A stretch of DNA of 64,000 nucleotides from SG8-30 sp963695085 (lineage in GTDB: Bacteria; Pseudomonadota; Gammaproteobacteria; Steroidobacterales; Steroidobacteraceae). The position numbers were made by a program, and so were the translations under genes. Every line of letters begins with the position of its first letter. Position 1 is the stretch's first letter. A model generated the notes under the pieces. It was not told the origin of the DNA. It searched no databases and saw only the letters and a list, made by a program, of their open reading frames with translations. Positions 30,122-40,545 of this stretch are shown in pieces. The stretch lies in contig CAVOFV010000003.1 in assembly GCA_963695085.1 (NCBI GenBank), positions 496,001-560,000 of the forward strand. The letters are read 5' to 3'.

Positions 30122-32265
30122 TCAGTGGACGGCTGCGGCTTCCGCCAGCAGTCGCGACTCGCCGATCAGCCAGGCGCGCACGTGCTCCGCCTGCTGGTTC
30201 GTCGAGGCGGCCGCGAAATGCCACCATGCCGCTGTCGGTGAGTGCGCCGTCGAGCACGATCGCGCGCCACAATTTCTCGCGGGCCAGCGAGCCGGAATAG
30301 CGCAGGTCGGAGAGTACGCCGCCCGCCACGCCGCCGGCGCCGTGGCATACCATGCAGTGATCCGCGTACAGGCGCGCGCCGGTCTTTGCATTCCCCGTCG
30401 TCTTGACCGCCGACAGGTCGGGCGGCGGTGGTGCGGCGACTGCCGGCCGTGCGGGCAGCTGCGCAGTGCCGCCGATCTTGAACGCGAGCACCCGTCCCAT
30501 CTGTCCGGGGCGGCTCGCAGGCAAGGCGAATCCCGCTGCCAGAGCCGCAACGCCGCCCTTGCCCGCCATCACCGCGATGTACTGGACGCCGTCCACTTCG
30601 TAGGAGACCGGGCCGGCGACGATGCCCTGGCCGGCGTCGAACGACCACAGCGTCTTGCCATCGGTGGCGTCGTAGGCGACGAAGCGGCCGTCGATCGTGC
30701 CCTGAAATACGAGGTTGCCGGCGGTCGCGAGCGTGCCGCCGTTCCACATGTACGCGTACTCGACGCGCCAGGCTTCGCGCTGCCGGACGGGATCCCAGGC
30801 GATCAGTCGGCCTTTCAGCATCGCCCTGAGCGCCGCGCGCTGTGCCCCCTCGGACGGCAACGTGCCGGCGATGAGCGCATCGGTACCGGTATTCCAGGCC
30901 GTATTGGGCGATGCGTCCGCGGCCCGGTTGGCGTACACGAACGGCACTTCATGCGCCGGGATGTAGACGAGACCGGTGTCCGGGCTGTAGGACATCGGGT
31001 GCCAGTTGTGCGCGCCGTAGGGCGAAGGCATCACGACGGACGGTTGCTTTTCGTAGCGCATGTCCGGGTTCTCGACGGGCCGGCCCGTGGCCAGGTCGAT
31101 GTGGCTGGCCCAGGTGACCGGCACGAAGTTCATGGCCGAGATCAACTCGCCGGTTGCGCGGTCGAGCACGTAGAAGAACCCGTTCTTCGGCGCCTGCATC
31201 AGCACCTTGCGCGAGCTGCCCTCGATGGCCAGGTCGGCCAGCATGATGGGCTGGGTCGCGGTGTAGTCCCAGGTCTCGGCGGGCGTGGTCTGGTAGTGCC
31301 AGACGTACTCGCCGGTGTCCGGGCGCAAGCGCGACGATCGACGACAGGTACAGGTTGTCGCCCTTGCCGGCCGAGCGAAGACGATGATTCCACGGCGCGC
31401 CGTTGCCGACGCCGATGTACAGCAGGTCGAGTTCGGGGTCGTAGACGATCGCGTCCCACACCGTGCCGCCGCCGCCGCCCTTCCACCATTCGCCGGCCCA
31501 GGTCTCCGCCGCCTTGCGCATCGCCTCCGACTCGAACGGCTGCGACGGGGTCGCCGGGCACGGTGTAGAAGCGCCAGACCTGCTGGCCGGTCTCGGCATC
31601 GTAGGCCGTGACGTAGCCGCGCACGCCATACTCGGCGCCGCCGTTGCCGATGATGACCTTGCCCTTGACCACCCGCGGGGCGCCGGTGATCGTGTAGAAC
31701 TGCGACGGGTCGATCGTGGCGACGGACCACAGCAGCTTGCCGGTGGCCGCGTCGAGCGCGATCAGGCGGCCGTCCAGCGTGCCGCCGTAGAGCCGGCCGT
31801 TCCAGGCCGCGAGCGCCGCGGTTGACGACGTCGCAGCAGGCCTTGAAGGCCGTTTCGCGCGGCACCTTCGGATCGTACTGCCACAGCATCTCGCCGGTGG
31901 CGGCGTTTAGCGCGATCACCTTGCTCCAGGCCGTGGTCGAATACAGCACGCCGTCGATGACCAGCGGCGTGGCTTCCTGGCCGCGCCAGGTGTCGAGTTC
32001 CAGCGACCAGGCCAGGCCCAGTTCGCCGATGTTCCCGGCGTGGACCTGCTTGAGCGGCGAGAATCGCTGCTCGGAATAGGTGCGGCCATGGGTGAGCCAG
32101 TTGCTGCCGTCGATCTCGGCCGTCGCAAGCCGGGCGGCATCCACCGATGCGGGTGCCTGGTCGGCTTGCCCCTGCCGGCTGCCGCGAGCATGCCGCAAGC
32201 AGGATGATCGCGCCAATCGCAAGGCATCGCGCCAGGACTCTCGAGTCCAGCGGTGAACTGGTCAT
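30122..32265 (-). pseudogene. PQQ-dependent dehydrogenase with C-terminal cytochrome c domain, five +1 frameshifts
   Basis: Quinohemoprotein alcohol dehydrogenase-type gene, periplasmic. Segments in order: lipoprotein-like signal MTSSPLDSRVLARCL with lipobox LLAAC; DGSNWLTHGRTYSEQRFSPL; the vicinal cysteine pair in FKACCDVVNRG; GKVIIGNGGAEYGVRGY; AETWAGEWWKGGGGGTVWD; LLYIGVGNGAPWN; ETWDYTATQPIML (catalytic aspartate); and the heme site HCMVCHGAGG near the end. Single extra bases are needed at about 32165, 31820, 31550, 31330 and 30205 to join them. With five bases removed the span is exactly divisible by three and gives 712 residues, a normal length. No other stop appears, so either an error-rich stretch or a very recently damaged gene. 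Confidence 0.8.
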
Positions 32266-32379
32266 GGTGTTTCCCCCGATCCAGGCGTCCCGTCGATCGT
32301 ACTGGACGTCGACAACTGCTGGCAATTACGGGCCGCGGGGCTTGCTCGCCGTGCCGCGGGGAGGTGCGCTACTGCGCTG

Positions 32380-32787
32380 TCAACGCTTCGCGCCGGGCTT
32401 CTGGTATTCCGCCGCGATCCGGTAGTGGGCACGCAGGCTGCAGGGCAACCGGGTCATGCCGACGCGGTTGCCGGAGCAGTCGATCGTGCCATCCGCGTGC
32501 GGCGTCGAGTTCTTCATCAGCGATGCCGCGACCTTGTTCAGGTCGAAACCACCATCGCAATCCCCATAAGGGCACGCAAAGTCGAAATACGCCGGCGCCG
32601 GCGGGTACATGTCGTGCAGCTGCCTGGCCGGGGCCGGGCCCACCGTTTCCGGGAAACTCAGCTCGACCCGGATGCGGGCCACGGCCGGAAACTGGTCGTC
32701 GAGCGTGCCGGCAGCCGCCCGCTTGCGCCGCGACTGCTCGCGGCGCTGCTCAAGAAGCGACTGACCTGAACGCGCTGCAAGGCGCAT
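32380..32787 (-). CDS. Conserved hypothetical protein, 135 residues
   Basis: I do not recognise a characterised family. The N-terminal 30 residues are basic (QRREQSRRKRAAAG), followed by FPAVARIRVELSFPETVG, YFDFACPYGDCDGGFDL and GNRVGMTRLPCSLRAHYRI. Four cysteines in the second half (two in CPYGDC, then IDCSGN and LPCSL) could bind metal, but no known zinc pattern fits. No signal peptide or membrane segment is seen. ATG 32787 is chosen because GGAGGGG lies 6 nt upstream; a GTG at 32793 overlaps that site. It lies 74 bp downstream of the RRM gene on the same strand. Confidence 0.68.
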   Translation of the reverse strand: MRLAARSGQSLLEQRREQSRRKRAAAGTLDDQFPAVARIRVELSFPETVGPAPARQLHDMYPPAPAYFDFACPYGDCDGGFDLNKVAASLMKNSTPHADGTIDCSGNRVGMTRLPCSLRAHYRIAAEYQKPGAKR

Positions 32788-32861
32788 ACACACCCCTCCG
32801 AACGAGAGATCGCCGGATGCTGGCGCGACCCTTGCAGGCCGCGCCAGATTCCGGATACGCC

Positions 32862-33143
32862 TCAGTAGCGGCGCTGTCCGCCGCCGCCGCCGCCCGAACG
32901 CTCGCGCGCCTGGGCTTCGTTGACCTTGAGGGCGCGGCCCTCGAAGTCCTTGCCGTCAAGCGCCTGCATGGCCTTGGCAGCGTCGCCGCTCGACATCTCG
33001 ATGAAGCCGAAGCCACGCGGACGACCGGTGTCGCGATCGTTGATCAGCGCGAGCGACTCGATCGTGCCGTGCGGCGAGAAAAGTGCGCGCACCGAGTCTT
33101 CGGTCGCACTGAAGGGAAGGTTTCCAACAAATAGCTTGGTCAC
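32862..33143 (-). CDS. RRM-domain RNA-binding protein (glycine-rich tail)
   Basis: A 93-residue single RRM protein. RNP2 is LFVGNL at residues 4-9 and RNP1 is RGFGFIEM around residue 44; the tail is RSGGGGGGQRRY. Such small RRM proteins in proteobacteria and cyanobacteria bind RNA and are often cold- or growth-regulated. The start is GTG 33143. A four-codon frame (ATG AGT AAT CCA TAG) ends on the same bases as the GTG (TAGTG), which might couple translation. A long intergenic region upstream leaves room for a structured leader. Confidence 0.88.
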   Translation of the reverse strand: MTKLFVGNLPFSATEDSVRALFSPHGTIESLALINDRDTGRPRGFGFIEMSSGDAAKAMQALDGKDFEGRALKVNEAQARERSGGGGGGQRRY

Positions 33144-33681
33144 TATGGATTACTCATGTAGCTAGGATTAGATGATTCGGCGGGACAAACCCTGCCTGCC
33201 GGTTCGGCGATACTTCAGATGTGGCAGAACCTGGCTGGAAGGCGCGCCGAAGCGGCGCAGTAAGCCAAGTGAGACAAGACCGGGAGATCCACGAACGGCG
33301 GGATTTTACCTGATCGGCACGCAGATTGCTTGACTTTGACTGTCGCGGCCCGGATCGGCACTGTTTCCCTGCCGTGTGCGTCAACACCGCCGCGCGGCGC
33401 GTAGCGCAGCGTACCGCATCGGCTCGTTCGCGTAATTCGCAAGACCCGCGAATCCGGGAAATCCAGGGACCCGGTGACCGCCTCTCCATGGCCGCCATTT
33501 GTGACCTGTTGCCCACATTTCGAACGGCCCGGTCCAGGGTCCCCGAAATCCATTATGTAAATGTGGAATACCGCAAGGATTGCGGTTCGGACTACGGGCA
33601 AATTGCCCCTCAGCCGCCACCGGACGGCAGCTGAAAAGGGTCAATCGAATCCGCAACTTATGGCGGACCGACGTAGCAGAA
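33144..33681. other. Intergenic region between RRM gene and giant surface-protein gene
   Basis: 538 bp between divergent genes. It must contain both promoters and probably the RRM leader. GGTAAAATCC on the minus strand (about 33313) resembles a -10 box but lacks a matching -35. No small gene, tRNA or clear terminator was found. In-frame ATGs upstream of the chosen giant-protein start occur at 33580. Confidence 0.5.
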
Positions 33682-36600
33682 ATGAGCGTGGTCGCCAAAT
33701 CGGCACGTACTGCGGGAACGAACCCGCGGCAGATCATCGCAGGTGCTGCAGGCACCGGCGTACCTGATCGCGTCCACGGCGATCGCCGCACGCGCCCGCC
33801 TGGCCGCATGTGGGCGCTCGCGGCGCTGGCGCTGGTCGTGTTGCTTGGCACCGGGTTCGCCACGGCCGCCGTCGCCGTAGACATAAGCGGTACCGTCTTC
33901 GAGGACGTGAACTACGGAGGTGGCGCGGGACGTAGCTTCGCAGCCGCCACCGGCGGTTCGGGCCGCAACGGCGCCCGCGTTGAGCTGTACAACTCGGGTG
34001 GCAGCTTCGTCAGCTTCACGACCACCAGCGGCGGCGGTAACTACAGCTTTACCGGACTGGACGCCGCCAACTACACCGTGCGGGTGGTCAACGCCACCGT
34101 CAGCAGCGCACGAACCGGGTATGTCGCCGGTACGCACCTTTCCGTGCAGACGTTCAGGACAAGCGCCAGCACCGGCACACCCGTTGCGGTCATCGACCAC
34201 GTGGGTGGCCAGAATCCGGCCGTTGTCGACGCGGCCAACGGCGGAGCGGGCGTTACCATGAACACCACGACCGGCGTGTTCACCACCGGCATCACGGGCA
34301 CTGCACAATCGATCACGAATGTGGCACTAGGCGCGTCGAATATCGCCAACGTCGACTTCGGTTACAACTTCGACACGATCGTCAACGTCAACGACTCGGG
34401 GCAGGGATCGCTGCGCCGGTTCATCATCAATTCCAATGGACTCAACGGCGAAGCGTCGCTCGCCCAGAGCGGCTCGCGCCAGGTCGCCGGCGTCAACCAG
34501 GCGCTGCCGGCCGGCAGGGAAACCAGCATCTTCATGATCCCGGACGGCACGGCGCGGCCGGGGCTGCGTGCCGGGCTTGCCAACCAGTTGACTTCGGGTG
34601 TCGGACTGATCGTGCCCGTCACCCCGTTCGAGGTCATCACCGGCGCCGATACGATCATCGACGGCACCACCCAGACTGTCAACGTCGGGAACACCAATAC
34701 AGGCATCCTGGGGGCGGGCGGCACGGCGGGCGTAGATGGACTGACTCTTCAAACCGTCCATCGACCGGAGGTGCAGCTCACTGACAGCGGCGTACATCAC
34801 GCGCGTGGGCTCGACGTGCAAGCGAACAACGTCACGGTCCGCGGGATAGCGATTAGCGGTTTTGGCAACAATCGCTCAACCGGTACCGGCGAGGCGAACA
34901 TCAGGATCGGCGCGGTAAGCGGCGCGGTCATTGAGCAGAACATCCTCGGCACCAGCGCCACGAGTTTCAGCGATCCCGGAGCCGCAGGCACGTTGGGTGA
35001 CAACATAACGCTGGTCGGCCCGAGCGGCGCCATCATCCGCAACAACCTGATCGGATACGCGCACTACATGGGCGTATTGGCCATTGCGAGTTCGGCGGGC
35101 ACCCTGATCGAAGGCAACGAAATCCGCGGCAACGGCATCGGCCGCGCCAATCAGGATGGCGTCTCATTCGAAGGAAACAGCGGGACAGGAACCGTACGCG
35201 GCAACCTGATCGCCGGCACCGAAGGCAATGGCGTCGACATGGCGTCCAGCAGCGGCTCGAACACGATCGTCAACAACACCATCACCGGCAACGGTATCGG
35301 TACCGATGCTTCGCTCGAGACACCCGGCATACGCGTGTTCGGCATCGGTAACCTGATCGATCGCAACATCATCAGCGCAAATTTCGGTGCAGGCGTGATC
35401 GTCAGAGTGCAGTCTACGGGCAACACGATCACCAGAAACTCGATCTTCTCCAACGGGACGATCACGAACAAAGGTGGCGGCGCGCCAAGCGTTCAGATTG
35501 GAATCGACCTGCACTTGCCTACCGACTTGCCGAAGACCGGTACTGCACCGTTCGTCACGATCAACGACAACGGCGACGCGGACACGGGCGGCAATGGTCT
35601 GCTGAATTTCCCCGTCATTACCGGCGCAAGCATCGCCGGCGGCAACCTCGTGCTGAGCGGGTTCGCACGGCCCGGCTCGGCCATCGAGTTCTTCATCAGC
35701 GACGGCGATCCGAGCGGATTTGGCGAGGGCCAGACCTATCTCACGACGCTGACCGAAGGTTCCGGCGCCGATACTGACACCGATAGCGGGACCTACACCA
35801 GCCCCGTCAACGGACTGGATCAGGGTACAGACACTACCAACAGGTTCAGCTTCACGATCCCGGTCCCCCTCGGGGTGAGCAACGGAACCAGGCTGACGGC
35901 GACCGCCACGTTGGCGGGCAACACCTCGGAGTTCAGCGGGGTCATTGCGGTCGGCGGCGGCATCTCCGGCCGGATATTCGAGGACGTGAACTACGGAGGT
36001 GGTGCGGGCCGCAGCTTCGCGGCCGCTACCGGCGGTTCGGGCCGTGACAACGCCCGGGTCGAGCTGTACGACTCGGGCGGCAGCTTCGTTGGCTCTACGA
36101 CCACCAGCGGCGGCGGCAACTACAGCTTCGCCGGCCTCGGCGCCGGTAACTACACCGTCCGCGTCGTCAACAGCAGCGTCAGCAGTGGGCGCGCCGGCTA
36201 CATCGCCGGCCTGCTGCCGGTGCAGACCTTCCGCACCAATGCAAGCACCGGTAGCGCGGTCGCTGTCACCGACTACGTGGGCGGCCAGAATCCGGCCGTT
36301 GCCGACACAGCCAACGGCGTATCGGGCGCCATCATGAACACCGCAACGGGCGTGTTCACCGCCGGCATCACGGGCACCGCGCAGTCGATCACCAATGTGA
36401 CTCTGGGCGCGCCGAACATCGCCAGCGTCGATTTCGGCTACAACTTTGATACGGTGGTCAACGTCAATAACACCGGCCAGGGATCGCTGCGGCAGTCGAT
36501 CACCAACGCCAACACCCTGGGCGGCGACGCATCTCTCGTGCAGGCCGGACGCCCGGCCGCCATCGAGAATGCGCTGTTCATGATTTCGAACGGCACGGCG

Positions 36601-38095
36601 ACTGCGGGCCTGCGCGCCTCCAACAACTACTTCTCTGGCGGCGTGACGACGATCACGCCGACTTCGGCCTTGCAGACCATCAGCGCCCCACTGGTGCTCA
36701 ATGCGCAGGCCCAGCCCGGCTGGACGAGCAACCCGATCGTGCGGCTCGACGGCGTCTCGGCGGGTGCAGACGTCGACGGCCTTTCGTTCGGCGCGGCGAG
36801 CGGCGCGAGCATCGTGCGCGGAATGATGATCACGCGCTTTACCCATGACGGACTTCGGGTTGAGTCAGGCGCCAATGGCGTGGTCATCGCCGGCAACTGG
36901 ATCGGCACCGCGGGCACAGGCACGACGGGAACGGGCAACGGCGACGACAACATCGACTTGCGCGGTGCCAACGCCGTGATCGGCGGCACCGGTGCAGCCG
37001 ACCGCAACGTCATCAACAACGCCGGCGATGACGGCATCACCATCAACGGCGCCGGAACCAGCATCCTCGGCAACTACATCGGCCTGGATCCCGACGGCGC
37101 GACGGGCGGCGGCAACGGCGACGTCGGCATTGCGCTGCTGGCGGGCGCCTCGAGTACAACGATCGGCGGCACGAGCGTCGCCGCGCGCAACGTGATCTCG
37201 ATGAACTTCGAAGGCATTGAGATCAGCGCCGCGAACAACGTCGTACAAGGCAACTACATCGGAACCGACGCGGGCGGTACGCTGAATCGCGGCCAGCGCA
37301 GCTCGGATGCAGTCGAAATCATCAGCGGCGGGACGAACAACCTCATCGGCGGGACCGCGGCCGGCGCCGGCAACCTGATCGCGTTTACCCAAGGGGGACA
37401 TGACGGTGTGAGCGTCGAGGCCGGCTCGGGCAATGCGGTGCTCGGCAACCGGATCCACTCCAACACCGGCCTCGGGATTGACCTCGCGAACGACGGCGTG
37501 ACGGTGAACGACGGGCTGCAAACGGCGGGACAGCCCAACCTGCTGATGGACACGCCGGTCTTCACGTCCGTTGCCTTGTCAGGTACGACACTGACCGTGG
37601 CGGGGTACGTGGGCAACACACCGAGCCTGCCTCTTTTCGGCGGCGCACGGGTGGAGATCTTCAGGTCCGACAACGATCCTTCCGGAAGCGGCGAAGGACG
37701 GGCCTATCTCGGCTTCCAGACCGCCGATGCGAACGGCAACTTCGGCGGCTCGCTCACAGTGAGCGGCCTGTCGGTCGGCGACAGGATTACCGGCACGGCA
37801 ACCGACGGCTCCAACAACACGTCCGAGTTCAGCGCGAACCGTCTCGTCGTCAACCCGGGCATCAGCGTCGACCCGACCAGTGGCCTGACCACGACTGAAG
37901 CCGGTGGCACGGCCACGTTCACGGTCGTCCTGGATACCCAGCCCACTTCCGACGTCGCGGTCGGACTGTCCAGCAGCGATCTCACAGAAGGTACGGTCGG
38001 TCCGGACTCACTGACCTTTACCAGCGGCAACTGGAACGTCGCACAGACCGTCACCGTCACGGGTGTCGACGACGCGGTCGCTGACGGCGATGTGC
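33682..38095 (+). CDS. Giant envelope protein, N-terminal part: SdrD-B and beta-helix blocks
   Basis: First third of a gene I read as one unit from 33682 to 45905 (about 4070 residues once small insertions are removed). After an extended basic N-region comes a signal-peptide core (MWALAALALVVLLGTGFATA at 33808-33867). Then two copies of the same block: an SdrD-B/Cna-B-like domain (SGTVFEDVNYGGGAGRSFAA at 33886; SGRIFEDVNYGGGAGRSFAA at 35965) followed by a right-handed beta-helix rich in IxxNxI turns (about 34740-35500 and 36760-37480). The first Calx-beta-like repeat begins at 37861. At about 38095 the frame breaks and runs to a stop at 38112. The start is uncertain: 33580 and 33808 are in-frame alternatives. 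Predicted surface-exposed adhesin or scaffold. Confidence 0.78.
33886..34400 (+). repeat. SdrD-B block, copy 1 of internal duplication
   Basis: About 515 bp encoding EDVNYGGGAGRSFAAATGGS through SVDFGYNFDT-like sequence and NVNDSGQGSLR. It matches the block at 35965-36480 nearly residue for residue, marking a duplicated module of about 2 kb that includes the following beta-helix. Confidence 0.8.
35965..36480 (+). repeat. SdrD-B block, copy 2 of internal duplication
   Basis: Direct repeat of 33886-34400 (EDVNYGGGAGRSFAAATGGS, then GNYSFAGLGAGNYTVRVVN, and NVNNTGQGSLRQ). It is followed by a second beta-helix that has diverged more than the SdrD-B part. Confidence 0.8.
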
Positions 38096-40200
38096 TGCTA
38101 CAGCGATCGTGACGGCAGCCGCAGTCAGCACCGACGGCAACTACAGCGGCTTCGACGCCGCCGATGTGTCGGTCACCAACACGGACAACGACACCGCCGG
38201 CATCACCGTCAGCCCGACCAGTCCGGCCTGGTCACGACTGAAGCTGGCGGCACCACCACGTTTACGGTGGTCCTGAACAGCCAACCCACAGCTGATGTCA
38301 CGATCGGACTGTCCAGCAGCGACCTCACGGAAGGCACGGTTGGTCCGGCCTCGCTGACCTTTACCAGCGGCAACTGGAACGTGGCCCAGACCGTCACGGT
38401 CACCGGCGTCGATGACGCCATTGCCGACGGCGATATCGCCTACTCGATCCTGACCGCCGCCGCGGTCAGCACCGACGGCGGTTACAACGGCTTCGACGCC
38501 GCCGATGTGTCGGTCACCAACACGGACAACGACACCGCCGGTATCACGGTCAGCCCGACATCCGGCCTGGTCACGACCGAGGCCGGCGGCACCGCAACGT
38601 TCACGGTCGTGCTCAACAGCGCACCGACCGCCGATGTCACCATCGCGCTCAGCAGCAGCGACCTTACCGAAGGCACGGTCGGACCGGCCTCGCTGACCTT
38701 TACTGCGGCCAACTGGAACGTGGCGCAGACCGTCACGGTCACCGGCGTCGATGACGCAATCGCCGACGGCGATATCGCCTACTCGATCCTGACCGCCGCC
38801 GCGGTCAGCACCGACGGCAGCTACAGTGGCTTCGACGCCGCCGATGTGTCGGTCACCAACACCGACAACGACACGGCCGGCATCACGGTCAGCCCGACAT
38901 CTGGCCTGGTCACGACCGAGGCCGGCGGCACCGCAACGTTTACGGTCGTGCTCAACAGCGCGCCGACCGCCGACGTGACGATCGCGCTCAGCAGCAGCGA
39001 CCTCACGGAAGGCACCGTCGGACCGGCCTCGCTGACCTTTACCAGCGGCCAACTGGAACGTGGCGCAGACGGTCACGGTCACCGGTGTCGACGACGCGCT
39101 GGCCGACGGCGACATCGTCTACAGCGATCATGACCGCCGCCGCGGTCAGCACCGATGGCAGCTACAGTGGCTTCGACGCCGCCGACGTGTCGGTCACCAA
39201 CACCGACAACGACACGGCCGGCATCATGGTCAGCGCCGACATCCGGCCTGGTGACGACCGAGGCCGGCGGCACCGCCACCTTTACGGTGGTGCTCAACAG
39301 CGCGCCGACCGCCGACGTGACGATCGCGCTGTCAGCAGCAGCGACCTCACCGAAGGCACCGTCGGCCCGGCGTCACTGACGTTCACGGTCGCCAACTGGA
39401 ACGTGCCGCAGACCGTCACGGTCACCGGTGTCGACGATGCGCTGGCCGACGGCGACGTCATCTATAGCATCATCACCGCCGCCGCAGTCAGCGCCGATGG
39501 CAACTACAACGGCCTCAACGCGGCCGACGTGTCGGTGACCAACACCGACGACGACAGTGCCGGCTTCATAGTCACGCCGACATCCGGCCTGGTGACCACC
39601 GAGGCCGGCGGCACCGCGACCTTTACGGTGGTGCTCAACAGTGCGCCGACCGCCGATGTCACCATCGCGCTCAGCAGCAGCGACCTCACCGAAGGCACGG
39701 TCGGACCGGCCTCGCTGACCTTTACGGCGGCCAACTGGAACGTCGCGCAGACGGTCACGGTGACCGGCGTCGACGATGCGCTGGCCGATGGCGATATCAT
39801 CTATAGCATCATCACCGCCGCCGCAGTCAGCGCCGATGGCAACTACAGCGGCGTCAACGCCGCCGACGTGTCGGTCACCAACACGGACGACGACAGCGCC
39901 GGCTTCACAGTCACGCCGACATCCGGCCTGACGACGACCGAGGCCGGCGGCACCGCCACCTTTACAGTGGTGCTCAACAGCGCGCCGACCGCCGACGTAA
40001 CGATCGCCCTGTCCAGCAGCGACCTGACCGAAGGCACCGTCGGCCCGGCGTCACTGACGTTCACGGTCGCCAACTGGAACGTGCGCGCAGACGGTGACCG
40101 TCACCGGTGTCGATGACGCGATCGCCGACGGCGATGTTGCCTACACTGTCGTGCTTGCCGCGGCCGTCAGCGCGGATGCTGCCTATAGCGGCATTGACCC
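37861..40200 (+). repeat. Seven Calx-beta-like tandem repeats, about 339 bp each, frame-broken
   Basis: Units begin at about 37861, 38202, 38543, 38882, 39223, 39565 and 39904. Each encodes TSGLVTTEAGGTATFTVVL, then SSSDLTEGTVGPASLTF, NWNVAQTVTVTGVDDALADG and a serine/threonine-rich link ending VTNTDNDTAG. The natural period is 339 bp (113 residues); spacings of 341-342 show where extra bases fall. Net insertions are +2 near 38100, +2 near 38217, +1 near 39048, +1 near 39122, +1 near 39235, +2 near 39330 and +1 near 40085. Reading frame is lost and regained accordingly. Calx-beta domains bind calcium in adhesins and exchangers; the DxD-type acidic residues here are compatible. Confidence 0.82.
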
Positions 40201-40545
40201 GGCGGACGTCTCGGTCATCAATTTGAACAGCGACAGCGCCGCACCTGGCTCGCTCATCGCCGAGATCAGCCCGAGCACGATTGCTGGCGGTGCGCCCGCA
40301 ACCGCAATCGGTTTGTACGGGCTGATTACCGTTACACCGACGGACAGCGGTGCCGACCGGCTCGTCATCACGCTGCCGCCCAATTTCACGAACGCCGCGC
40401 TTACGGGCGTCACGCTCGCCAGCAGCGCGCTCTCGGAAGCCTGTCCGGCACCGGGCGCGAACCAGTTCTGCGCGACGGCGGCTGGCCCGCAACTGACCAT
40501 AGCGCTCGGGTCGCGAATTGCCACCGGCACGACCGCTGCGGTGCT

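Noticed and set aside
37861..40200. The repeat array as a CRISPR or other nucleic-acid repeat
   Set aside because: Units are 339 bp, coding and without spacers; they translate as Calx-beta-like domains.
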